DNA of 7,774 nucleotides from Pseudomonadota bacterium (GCA_021809225.1 JAKBAL010000089.1:1-7774); one strand, 5' to 3'; positions 1 through 7,479 are shown, numbered from the stretch's first letter. Made by a program: numbers and translations. The notes: generated by a model not told the origin, from the sequence alone.

Positions 1-382
1 CTTGAAGGTGGGGAAAGATCAATATAAATGAAAGAAGGAAAGCAGTCTGTAATAGCTTTCTTGGACATAGGGTAAGGGTAGACGGAACAATTTATTCGGA
101 ATGCGTGGCAAATTCAATTGTCTTTGGTACGCAGATGATATTGTGATTTATGGAAGGGATGCAGAACTAGTTGAAAAGCTATTAGACCTTGCACATGAAC
201 GTGTAGCTGAAAAACACTTTGAATTCAATCTAAACAAATGTAAGTGTTTCTTTCCAAACTAAGGTGCCTTTGCAGAATGTTTTGTCTACACTTTTTGGGA
301 AACGTTGTTGTCTACACAAAGACTTTCTACAAGATTACGTATTCTCAAGGAGAAGTTGAGAGATTCTTTCTTGGTCAAATGA
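1..382 (+). mobile_element. Decayed LINE-like reverse transcriptase fragment
   Basis: Remnant of a reverse transcriptase, most like those of non-LTR retrotransposons. In frame 1, positions 31-72 read MKEGKQSVIAFLDIG, which resembles motif A of the palm (a ..GK....FLDI.. string with the catalytic Asp). In frame 2, positions 101-259 read through LWYADDIVIYG (YADD, the catalytic motif C, at about 128-139) to FNLNKCKCFF, the expected position of the N..K motif D. Motifs A and C are normally several tens of residues apart with motif B between them. Here fewer than 25 codons separate them and the frame changes, so the middle of the palm is deleted. Frame 2 has a TAA at 260-262, then stays open to a TGA at 380-382. 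The element is therefore inactive. The left end is cut by the window, and no endonuclease, poly(A) tail or target-site duplication is visible. The family assignment is by eye; reverse transcriptase itself is well supported by YADD plus its context. Confidence 0.8.
68..81 (+). repeat. TAGGG-type tract inside the RT relic
   Basis: The bases TAGGGTAAGGGTAG sit exactly where the reverse transcriptase relic changes frame and loses the sequence between motif A and the YADD motif. It is one of six telomere-like tracts in the window. Confidence 0.6.
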
Positions 383-423
383 AAAAGATGCAAACAAAGT
401 AGCAGGTTTTGTGAATAGAAATG

Positions 424-434
424 TAGGGTAGGGT
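424..434 (+). repeat. TAGGGTAGGGT tract, upstream of the tandem array
   Basis: Two perfect TAGGG units mark the change from the RT-like sequence on the left to the GATTAG-type array on the right. Confidence 0.6.
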
Positions 435-445
435 CCAGACCCCGA

Positions 446-612
446 AGGATTAGGTTTCATTAGGGTATGATTAGGATTCATTAGGATTAGGATTTATTAG
501 GATTCGTTAGGATTCATTAGGATTCATTAGGATTAGGATTTATTAGGATTCGTTAGGATTCATTAGGATTAGGATTCATTAGGATTCGTTAGGATTAGGG
601 TAGGATTAGGGT
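446..612 (+). repeat. Tandem array of GATTAG and GATTNNTTAG units with higher-order period
   Basis: A variant tandem repeat built from a 6-bp unit (GATTAG) and 10-bp units (GATTCATTAG, GATTTATTAG, GATTCGTTAG). From 469 to 598 the order is regular: a 6-mer followed by a run of two to four 10-mers. One 46-bp higher-order unit (6+10+10+10+10) spans 485-530. It is followed by shortened versions of the same order at 531-566 (36 bp) and 567-592 (26 bp). The last part, 593-612, degenerates into TAGGG-containing units. Every unit carries TTAGG across its boundary, so the array resembles TTAGG/TAGGG telomere-like DNA without being a pure telomere repeat. Such arrays change length by slippage or unequal exchange. 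There is no spacer diversity or palindromic repeat, so it is not CRISPR. Confidence 0.9.
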
Positions 613-632
613 CTTGATGATTACTCATCAAG
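613..632. other. Perfect 8-bp hairpin abutting the array
   Basis: CTTGATGA, loop TTAC, then TCATCAAG: a perfect 8-bp stem starting on the base after the last array unit. A CCCC (634-637) and a GGGG (652-655) follow closely and could form a second, weaker stem. Read from the minus strand the loop is GTAA, a GNRA-type tetraloop. Its role is unknown; it may be an element end, a replication-slippage scar or an RNA structure. Confidence 0.65.
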
Positions 633-668
633 TGCCCCAGCAATCCTCCAGGGGATCTCAGGGAAGCA

Positions 669-680
669 TAGGGTAGGGGG
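669..680 (+). repeat. TAGGGTAGGGGG tract, left border of the purine-rich block
   Basis: A TAGGG dimer with extra Gs. It faces the opposite way to the tract at 3353-3366, so the two form short inverted arms about 2.7 kb apart around the gene-poor block. Confidence 0.6.
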
Positions 681-1918
681 AACAGTGCAATGATTCAATT
701 AAGCCATTGAATCTATTAGCAAGAGAATTTACAAGCTAGGAACCCGATTAGCAACAAGAGAACCCAATGGCGATGAATGTATCACGGGAAAATTCAAATC
801 TGACCTGCAGAGTGACCTTGGGATTAGAGTACTCAATTGATCGTCAGAGCCAAGCTAGAGTAGCACTCGGTTAAAGCTGAAGCAACTTGAGCTGATAATC
901 AAAATCAATTGATGCAAACTGAATAGCCCTGTTGCAAGGCCAAGATTGCGAACACTTCCTAGTTCAAAGCATAAGTATAATCACCAAAGTTTATATTGTC
1001 TCCATTTCAGAGTCAAGAGCCTTGCTTAAACATCAATTCAATTTTGCCCGGGCATCATGCTATTTGTACACAGGCAAGAATGCAGAGCGAGACATTCTCT
1101 GGAGCCCAAGAAATCCTGTTGATTGTGGATTCTTAGACTGGCAGATCCACAATTTCAAGCCACTAGAAGCAAGCAATGGTGGCTAATTACCGTTCATCAA
1201 GCATTGCCGATTAAGGAGGCTTAGCATTCATTAAGAATGAGAGCAGAGGCAGGGGCAGTCGATCCACGATGCTGATGAATTCTTCAACCTCAATATTACA
1301 ATGACAGTGAAGCTTTAATAAGCTCGTTCAAATCTTTACCTGCCGAAACTTTACATTTCATCCTTTCATGCCCCATTGCCTTTGTACATGTAACTGATCG
1401 TTTGATAGCAGGAAAAGGTTAATTGGGAGTGGTAAATCAGTCACCGTTAAGGATGCGGTGAAAGTAAGAAGCTCATAAAAGAGAATTCTCAAGCAGAATT
1501 GGGTGTTTATTGAAGCTTCAATGAATTAACAAGCATGAAATACTATGTTTGAGGGTAATTCACGCAGGAAAGACCGGGCAAAAAGCAATGAGCAAATTCG
1601 ATCCAAATGATGAATTTTGCCCAGTGAAAGTAGAGAGCAAAGTACATTTTGGCGTGAATAAAATGCAGGAGCATTTCAGAGTAGCTCGCAGGCAATGGAG
1701 CCCTTCAATAAATGATCATATTCTCCCAACGGAAGCTGAAGGCACGGCAGCAATGAATTTGGGTTCCCGAAGTAAGGAACAGCAGTCTCAAACGATGTGA
1801 AAGCAATCCTACAGAAAGGCAAACCTGCCCTCAGTGACCTTTCGTGGAAGGCCCGCACGAATATCCGGATGTTCAATCAGAGATGGAAAGAGGACGAGTG
1901 CTTGGCCCAGGTTGCACT
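681..1918. other. Gene-poor, purine-rich stretch, no supported gene
   Basis: No frame gives a convincing gene. Short open stretches exist: about 44 codons from the ATT at 706, an 84-codon frame at 932-1186 that opens on TTG, an 83-codon frame at 1549-1800, and about 62 codons at 1775-1960. Their translations are rich in Lys, Glu, Gln, Arg and Ser, and neighbouring open stretches lie in different frames. This fits either an old, frameshifted coding sequence or simply purine-loaded noncoding DNA. A 14-bp perfect palindrome, ATTGAAGCTTCAAT, lies at 1509-1522. No tRNA, rRNA or clear promoter was seen. Confidence 0.5.
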
Positions 1919-2176
1919 GAGGAGCTCAAGAAGCAGAAAACCTGTAACAGGGCGCAAACTCAACTGATGGAAGACCTGGCAGTGAGAATCTAGTTAATGA
2001 ATGGCTTTTAATGCGCTAAAGAGTGAGAAAAAAGTGGGGAAGATGCATCCGATGAGAGATGCCACTTGCAGGGGTTGGCAGCGCTGAAAAAAGTGATGAT
2101 TGACACAAGTGTCTTAACGTGCTACACATTTATTTGTTCTGTAGAAATGAAATTAGTACCAAAAGAAAGTAAATGA
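1919..2176 (+). pseudogene. Possible decayed coiled-coil coding fragment
   Basis: Read in one frame from 1919, the sequence gives a charged, heptad-like run that includes EELKKQ and QTQLMEDLAVRI. It is broken by TAG at 1991, TAA at 2009 and TGA at 2024, then stays open for 49 codons to the TGA at 2174. The TAG aligns with CAG (Gln) at 3671 in the related copy downstream, as expected if a Gln codon was lost. Against this, the TGA at 2024 has a TGA partner in the other copy, so the shared ancestor may already have been noncoding, or the frame may have shifted. The plus strand is also A/G-rich, which makes any frame look Lys/Glu-rich. No family is recognised. Treat this as a suspected pseudogene only. 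Confidence 0.25.
1955..2118 (+). repeat. Diverged dispersed repeat, copy A
   Basis: Aligns with 3629-3801 at a nearly constant offset of 1680-1683 bases, with only small gaps. By eye about three quarters of positions match. Shared landmarks in order are CTGGCAGTGAGA, GAATGGCTT, GGTGAGAA/AGTGAGAA, GAAGATGCATC, GATGCCACT and CAGCGCTG, ending in a 27-nt identical stretch at 2092-2118. That stretch holds the near-palindrome GACACAAGTGTC. The unequal conservation suggests an old duplication with the 3' end preserved best. Confidence 0.85.
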
Positions 2177-3352
2177 AATTTCGAAACTAATTGTCGGAAA
2201 AGATGCCAGAGCTGTAGTGCAAAACATGGATAGAATCTACAAGCTCTCTCCAAAAGAACAGTGAAAAAAATCAATAAACCATTCACTAAGGACGCCACTG
2301 AGCCAAAAGTAAAGACCTGATTGTATAAATTATTTTTACCTTAGCGAATAGCCTGAGATAAATTGAAAGAGGGCAAGATTTCCTATCATCTTAATAGGCT
2401 ACAAAAATTCTGAAACAGTGAGAAAACATTCAATTGCGGGGACATCTGCGTTGTGGGAAGAGAAGCAGATCACCCCAGAGAGTGTTGTGACCAATAAATT
2501 AGCAGAGGCATAAATGCATTCGTTGTAGCAACATAAAGCGTTTATTTAATTAGACACACAACTGGAAAAACGTCGATTCTTAGCTTAGAGAAACAAAATT
2601 GCAGAGCAAACTCTCCATACAGAGACGACACTTCATTGACATGAGGCAATGCTTGAGTGAAGGACAACAGCAGAATGGGCTAATCAATTGCACCAAGTAA
2701 TATTCTTACCAAAGCTACTTTGCGCAGAAAGGTGTACTGCTGAATGTGAAACGCCGGATGAAGGCTTTAAGCCTGCACACTAAACCTAGAATCATGGAAT
2801 TTAGCACTCAAAATCAGAGATAAGGTAGAAAAAGGTGTAGTTCTTCAAATGCGACCAAAAAAGCTGAATACACTTTAGAGGGCAAATCAACCTCAACACT
2901 TTCAATTTCCACTCAAAGCATGCACAGATATTGAAGTTGATTGAGAAAAAAACTTTTCTACCTAAAGTGAACTCAGAAAGACTCAGCACCTTAAGGAAAA
3001 TGCACGAAAGCTCAGAATCCTAGTTGAAAGCTAAGAGTAACCTACAGTGTGAAATGATGTGTCAAATAAAGTAAGCCTGGATAAGGCAAAATTGCAAAAA
3101 AAGACTAAAGCTGTCAGTATATACAACAAAAATCATGATAAGCCAAAAAAGCTGGGAACTTGGAGGCACAGATTTTCAAAATTTGCTTCCTTCTCTTAAG
3201 CGATTGTCCCCAAGACCTGGTCCGGAGTGAAGGCAAACAGAGGCAAATTGTAAAAACCCTAGACAGGCGTCGAATCGCGTGAACTTGAAGGCAAAAAAGA
3301 CTTATCATTAAACTTGAAAGAATAGATTGCCAGAAAAGTTGCAAACAATGTG
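2177..3352. other. Gene-poor, purine-rich stretch between repeat copies
   Basis: No gene can be supported on either strand; stops occur in all frames. One plus-strand frame gives coil-like pieces such as LDTQLEKRRFLA and RNKIAEQTLHTETTLH (about 2550-2640), and others such as LRKTQHLKENARKLRI appear near 2970-3020, interrupted by TAA, TAG and TGA. They could be further debris of the same suspected coiled-coil gene. Short minus-strand frames at 2801-2989 and 3114-3344 have no recognisable features and look like chance. Confidence 0.45.
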
Positions 3353-3366
3353 TAACCCTACCCTAA
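3353..3366 (-). repeat. TAGGG-type tract, inverted orientation
   Basis: TAACCCTACCCTAA on the plus strand is TTAGGGTAGGGTTA on the minus strand. It is the only tract of the set in this orientation and marks the right border of the purine-rich block opened by the tract at 669-680. Confidence 0.6.
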
Positions 3367-3628
3367 ATTTGAAGCTATTGTCAACCACTAATTGAGTGCT
3401 GGTTGCAATTGCAGGGCCAAATAGTGAGGCTTGGTTCCTAAAGGTGCAATCGGATTATTGCATCATCCTAGCACCGGAAAACAGCAAGCTGGCAGAATTT
3501 TCTTTTGCACTCCGTAACAAGCGTATAGTTTGTGTGATACAATTTCACAGGCACAAATAGTGCTTGAACTTGAAACCTTGGAGCAATGTGACAGTCTCTA
3601 ATGCAAGGCGGCCAAAAATACCAGATGT
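3367..3628. other. Stretch before repeat copy B, no supported gene
   Basis: No gene is seen. A plus-strand frame at about 3475-3570 reads ENSKLAEFSFALRNKR before a TAG. The next frame carries LELETLEQCDSL into copy B. These are the same kind of charged, broken fragments as further upstream. Confidence 0.4.
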
Positions 3629-3801
3629 CAAACGCAATTTCAGCTTGTAGAGGAGCTGGCAGTGAGAGTCCAGTGTACGAATGGCTTGAAATTTGCTGAA
3701 GGGTGAGAAGGAGGTAAGGGAAGATGCATCTTTTGAGTGATGCCACTCTGAGGTGTTGACAGCGCTGTTGAAAGAGTGATGATTGACACAAGTGTCTTAA
3801 C
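3629..3801 (+). repeat. Diverged dispersed repeat, copy B
   Basis: Partner of 1955-2118. In the frame equivalent to that of copy A it reads QTQFQLVEELAVRVQ (copy A: QTQLMEDLAVRI then TAG), then reaches a TGA at 3702-3704. It ends with the same 27-nt block as copy A, at 3775-3801. This copy lies about 290 bp upstream of the start of the large gene, so its conserved 3' end could also be read as a promoter-distal or regulatory element. That is inference only. Confidence 0.85.
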
Positions 3802-4092
3802 ATGCCGCAAAAAAGGATCAATTTGATGCTGAACACACACCTTGGGGCGTATCAGGATTCAGCATGCGAATTCCTTCTATCTTTCCCTGACGCAGCTCAG
3901 AAAGAAGAGGATGCCTGAACACAGAATGTCAATCTTAAATAAAATCAATTTGGATGTCAAAAGAACAAGTTTGTCTATGAGCCAAAAAAGATGGATGGAT
4001 AGCAGTGATACGGGCATGGGCAAACCCTCCGGGAAGATTGCGCCTCAAATATCATCTTGAAACCCCTGCATTGCAAAATTTTTTCGCCCACC
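3802..4092. other. Upstream region of the large gene
   Basis: This is the presumed promoter and 5' leader of the gene at 4093. No TATA box or known initiator was identified. A plus-strand frame is open from about 3842 to 4060 but has no ATG until 3910 and ends in TGA. Its product (LRKKRMPEHRMSILNK...) is basic and unrecognised, similar in style to the fragments upstream. In the frame of the large gene the nearest upstream stop is TGA at 4006-4008, and no ATG occurs between it and 4093. Confidence 0.4.
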
Positions 4093-7000
4093 ATGGAAAA
4101 TTTAACAAAAGAGGAACCGGAAGGAGTAACTCCACTTTTCCCATTTGTTCCCATTGAAAATGATGAAATCGAAGCAATTAAAAGCCAAGGAATAATGGAC
4201 TTGGACTATATCCTTTTTAGTGGCCCGGCGAATCATTTATTCAGTTCTTCCTTTGATTTTGTGTTCACCAACAATGCGTGCAAATTCTTTAATCCAAAAA
4301 TCGTAGACATTTATTCGTCAACATATCCATTAGCAATTTCCTTCGCAGATGTTGGTATCTATCATGTTTGCGTTAATGTTAGCGACAGAGTCTCATCTGA
4401 AAGTAGTTTAAAAACATTCGAATCATCAATTGCTCACCTTGGATGGAGTCACGAACAGATGGAATATCGTGCAATGCAAAGCAAGCTGTTGAATCATTTC
4501 AATGACAGCCACCTTATTGTATTTGCTTTCGGTCAAAAGTCTTCTATTGCCATCCTGGAAGCAAATTTGGACCTCTACCTCTCGTGCTTCACCTTTGAAT
4601 TAGCCATTGGGATTGAGTTATCACTTGAGGGTTATGCTCTGGGAATCATGCGTGAAGAAAGACCCGGATTTAAATTCTATTCCCTTTTTTCTTCAAGGAA
4701 CGCCTGTAATTTACAGAGCAAAACATCCGTAAGTGCATCAACGTTGATTCCCAGTTCTTATAGAATTAATTTCTACAACACGATTTTTCATTTACAGAAG
4801 AAGCATATACCTTGTTTCAATTGCGAATTTGGTGGACAAGAAGCAGCCTTTTATCAGGGTCCGAGCATTGTATGGCAAGCTTTGAAATCTATCCTGAAAA
4901 CTATTCAATCTGTTAGCACGACTGAAATTCTAAGTCAAACAAAATTTCGTTTTGAAACGTATCACAGAATTTCCAGTCGCAACGACTTCGAATCAATGAA
5001 GCGCGATTTGATGAACGCCGTCAATAATTTTGTCATTCTGAAAATTCCCGTCTCAACACTGGACTTTCAACTGAAAAATCTGTTTAACATTGGGGCCCAG
5101 TTGATAATAAGCAAGAGAGCGACGAATGACTTTCACTCTCTCCTTGGGTTTTCAGTTTTTCTCGGAATGCTTTACAAAGGAATTTACGCAAAGCAACTTG
5201 CTACCACTGATTTTGACGAAAAGAATTATTCTATGATGTTGAATCATAGGTTTTTTGCAGAAGAGGGGCTCTCTTTGTTTTTTTTTGAAAAAACTCCGTT
5301 GCCAGTCTTTAAAGAGTACATATACGTATTCAAGAGTAACTCTGCACTGACGAATGAAATTTATATTTATTTCTGCTCCATTCTGATGATGCTTTCTCAG
5401 GCATATCCTTTGGGGAGTGTCAATTCTACAAATTCTAATTGCTATCTGAAAATCATGTCTCATTGGTTAAAAGCTTTGTGCCCGCCTCCAAAGTACACTG
5501 GCAATGCTGTTGTGAAAACAGAACATCCATCTATGTTCGTCGAGTTCTTTCTCAAAAAGACAATTTCAAAATGCCCAAAAAAGGTATTCAGACACCCAAT
5601 CATGTTGATGTTTCATAGGCTGAGGAGTAGAAACATTTGCTTTCTGAATTCAAGCAATGAGACAATCTTGAAAGGGGACTTCAAAATTCTGATTAATTCT
5701 GAAACGTTACTTACGTTCACTGTCATTCTAAAGGATATACAAACACTTTCATGCGAAGAAATTCTGCTTTTTTTGCAAGAGGAGAATGCAGAAGACCTTT
5801 GGGGAGCTTTAAATGGCAACCAGGATAGTACTCAGGTAACGATCTATCAAAAAATCAAAAAATTTTTGAAATCCTCAGTTGAAAGTATTTGTGTTCTTCT
5901 CACAAGAACGACAAAAGATTTTCGCTGTCCCTTTTCCTTTGATAGCGTGGATGACCGAATCATTCTTTCCGTCCTTTTCGGAAAAATACCTTATCCTCGA
6001 GAAAGGATCTTGCTTCTTGAAGCGTTAAAATCTACAGAAATATTGGCAAGAGTTGTCTTTTTTGCTATACTTTATTATCAATGTTCAGACTTGCAGAAGC
6101 CACTTGAGAACCCTTTACACAAATTCGCGGACAACTTTAGAAACAAGCTGCCAAAAGAACCCTGTCCAAGACTCACGCATTTTAAGCTACTGGCTTTCAC
6201 TCGTCTCTTCGAGGTCAACGGGGAGTTTAGCCATGTACAATATAATCCTCAGAAGAGAGTCTCATTAATTGCCAAAGTCCCTCTAAATTGCCTGTTCAAA
6301 CGGTTGCAAATTCCTGAAGTTCAAATTACCGGTCCAAGCAATGCTGATTTGGCTGCTCTAGATGGCGAAGATTTCTTTGAATATGGAAACTCATCCTCAG
6401 AAGAGGATGAGGGAACAAACGAAGCCAGAAATTTATTTTTTATTAATACTCTACCACAGCTGCCGCCTAAGCGGATTCCCTTTGTCTTACAGAAAACAGT
6501 AGCAGCACCCTTTCCCATTCATCCTTCTAGTTTGGGCGCCAATCCTTTACCAAACCCATTGGAGGATGATGCAAGTAAGCTGCAAGCTTTTCATCACTCC
6601 CACTTGGATTTTGAGAATAATGGCAACTTTTCAAGTAATGATCTCATGAGCGATACAGATCTACCGGCAGGAATCTTCGGGGGCGAAGATCATTCGCCGT
6701 TCCTACCTTCTAGACCCGACGAACAAGCTCCAATGGCCTTTCAAACTGCAGGGAGAGTGCATCATCAAGCTTTCCCAGCAAGGGAAGGCGCAGCTCCAAT
6801 AGCCCAGGCAGCAGCCCCGACAGCCCAGGCAGCAGCTCCAATAGCCCAGGCAGCAGCTCCAATAGCCCAGGCAGCAGCTCCAATAGCCCAGATAGGAGTT
6901 TCTCAGCCTCAACTTACCGCTCCCTCATTTAGAGAAAGGCTCATGACAATCTTTCGTGAGCCGAGGCAGGAACATTGGGTCAATATCTTCGTTCGCGCTC

Positions 7001-7128
7001 GGCTCACTCCAGCGGTCATTCAAGAGCAAAGCTTGGCTGACCTCACAGAGTACGTTTCCGGACTATGCGGCACAAACCCCTTCCTTTCGGAAGGATTTGC
7101 TCAGCTTCTAAAAGACGAATTTCAATAG
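4093..7128 (+). CDS. Large hypothetical protein, 1011 aa, modular, unrecognised
   Basis: An intact intron-free gene; I do not recognise the protein. The start is the ATG at 4093, the first in the frame after the TGA at 4006, in the Kozak context CCCACCATGG. A TTG 12 codons upstream would lengthen the frame but is not a credible eukaryotic start. Residues 1-740 look globular, rich in Phe, Tyr, Ile and Leu, with no signal peptide or clear membrane span (the longest hydrophobic run is about 423-434). Residues 54-111 begin FDFVF and have a beta-strand-then-helix pattern weakly like BTB-type N-termini of many trichomonad proteins; this is a guess. A CFNC pair lies at 241-244. Residues 755-943 look disordered: an acidic SSSEEDEG patch at 767-774, a possible CK2 site, Pro-rich linkers, and five AAPIAQA repeats at 900-934. 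Residues 944-1011 are helical and may be a divergent SAM-type domain (W962, conserved-looking hydrophobics, G980s turn). The layout suggests a scaffold or adaptor; function is unknown. It ends in TAG. Confidence 0.9.
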   Translation: MENLTKEEPEGVTPLFPFVPIENDEIEAIKSQGIMDLDYILFSGPANHLFSSSFDFVFTNNACKFFNPKIVDIYSSTYPLAISFADVGIYHVCVNVSDRVSSESSLKTFESSIAHLGWSHEQMEYRAMQSKLLNHFNDSHLIVFAFGQKSSIAILEANLDLYLSCFTFELAIGIELSLEGYALGIMREERPGFKFYSLFSSRNACNLQSKTSVSASTLIPSSYRINFYNTIFHLQKKHIPCFNCEFGGQEAAFYQGPSIVWQALKSILKTIQSVSTTEILSQTKFRFETYHRISSRNDFESMKRDLMNAVNNFVILKIPVSTLDFQLKNLFNIGAQLIISKRATNDFHSLLGFSVFLGMLYKGIYAKQLATTDFDEKNYSMMLNHRFFAEEGLSLFFFEKTPLPVFKEYIYVFKSNSALTNEIYIYFCSILMMLSQAYPLGSVNSTNSNCYLKIMSHWLKALCPPPKYTGNAVVKTEHPSMFVEFFLKKTISKCPKKVFRHPIMLMFHRLRSRNICFLNSSNETILKGDFKILINSETLLTFTVILKDIQTLSCEEILLFLQEENAEDLWGALNGNQDSTQVTIYQKIKKFLKSSVESICVLLTRTTKDFRCPFSFDSVDDRIILSVLFGKIPYPRERILLLEALKSTEILARVVFFAILYYQCSDLQKPLENPLHKFADNFRNKLPKEPCPRLTHFKLLAFTRLFEVNGEFSHVQYNPQKRVSLIAKVPLNCLFKRLQIPEVQITGPSNADLAALDGEDFFEYGNSSSEEDEGTNEARNLFFINTLPQLPPKRIPFVLQKTVAAPFPIHPSSLGANPLPNPLEDDASKLQAFHHSHLDFENNGNFSSNDLMSDTDLPAGIFGGEDHSPFLPSRPDEQAPMAFQTAGRVHHQAFPAREGAAPIAQAAAPTAQAAAPIAQAAAPIAQAAAPIAQIGVSQPQLTAPSFRERLMTIFREPRQEHWVNIFVRARLTPAVIQEQSLADLTEYVSGLCGTNPFLSEGFAQLLKDEFQ
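6790..6894 (+). repeat. Five 21-bp in-frame repeats in the large gene
   Basis: Five head-to-tail units of 21 bp encode AAPIAQA (second copy AAPTAQA; last copy ends in Ile). Units 1, 3 and 4 are identical at the DNA level, unit 5 differs only in its last codon, and unit 2 has a few substitutions (AAPTAQA, GCC CCG ACA). The length is a multiple of three, so copy-number change keeps the frame. Near-identity including silent positions implies recent expansion. The segment is an Ala/Pro/Gln linker between the disordered region and the C-terminal helical domain. Confidence 0.95.
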
Positions 7129-7132
7129 AAAT

Positions 7133-7138
7133 AATAAA
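7133..7138 (+). terminator. Poly(A) signal AATAAA just after the stop
   Basis: AATAAA begins 4 nt after the TAG stop, in the run TAGAAATAATAAATAAC, which also holds in-frame tandem TAA codons at 7132-7137. If it is used, the 3' UTR is very short, as known for trichomonads and some other protists. A second AATAAA lies at 7277-7282. Confidence 0.5.
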
Positions 7139-7148
7139 TAACATTAAT

Positions 7149-7158
7149 TAGGGTAGGG
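7149..7158 (+). repeat. TAGGGTAGGG tract, 3' of the large gene
   Basis: A perfect TAGGG dimer 20 bp after the stop codon, in the same orientation as the tracts at 424 and 669. Confidence 0.6.
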
Positions 7159-7270
7159 AGTTTGACTTACATTCAAAAGAAATTACTGGATCTACTTGCA
7201 AAAAATGCAAAGGGTGAACTTAGCGGGTGCTTAAATTGTAATTACTTTGAGCAGAAAAACTGCTTGCAAG

Positions 7271-7289
7271 CTCCTCAATAAAAGAGGAG
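7271..7289 (+). other. Hairpin with AATAAA in its loop
   Basis: CTCCTC, loop AATAAAA, GAGGAG: a perfect 6-bp stem presenting the hexamer AATAAA at 7277-7282 in a 7-nt loop. The 8-bp palindrome CTTGCAAG at 7263-7270 abuts it. It could be a distal 3'-end processing site of the large gene, but chance is possible. Confidence 0.45.
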
Positions 7290-7479
7290 TAAACTGTAGA
7301 GCTAATCAAAGCTAAAGGCGAGAAAAAACCTCAAAGAAGTACATAGCACGGGAACAAACTCTGCTGCAAATTCAGTCTTGGACCACCAACAGGTTGAATT
7401 CAACAATTGGATCTAGTTTGTTGCTTCAACGAGCTGCCGTAGTCAATCTTATTAACCTTGTGGAGATCAATCAGGCTAG

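Noticed and set aside
446..612. CRISPR array
   Set aside because: Units are 6-10 bp with no unique spacers; it is a simple tandem array.
932..1186. 84-codon plus-strand frame
   Set aside because: It opens on TTG, has no known motif, and sits in DNA full of similar chance frames.
1320..1345. tRNA-like T-loop string GTTCAAATC
   Set aside because: No matching T-stem, acceptor stem or anticodon arm is found around it.
3468..3836. 122-codon minus-strand frame
   Set aside because: It opens on GTG, not ATG, has no recognisable motif, and is antisense to a dispersed repeat copy; Cys/Leu/Phe richness follows from the purine-rich opposite strand.
3842..4060. 72-codon frame just upstream of and overlapping the large frame
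   Set aside because: It starts on TTG, its first ATG leaves only about 50 codons, and no family is recognisable.
4057..4092. TTG start 12 codons upstream for the large gene
   Set aside because: A eukaryotic gene would use the ATG at 4093, which has an ideal Kozak context; the extra residues show nothing special.
6703..6912. 69-codon minus-strand frame with repeated Cys/Trp/Tyr units
   Set aside because: It is the antisense shadow of the 21-bp coding repeats in the large gene.
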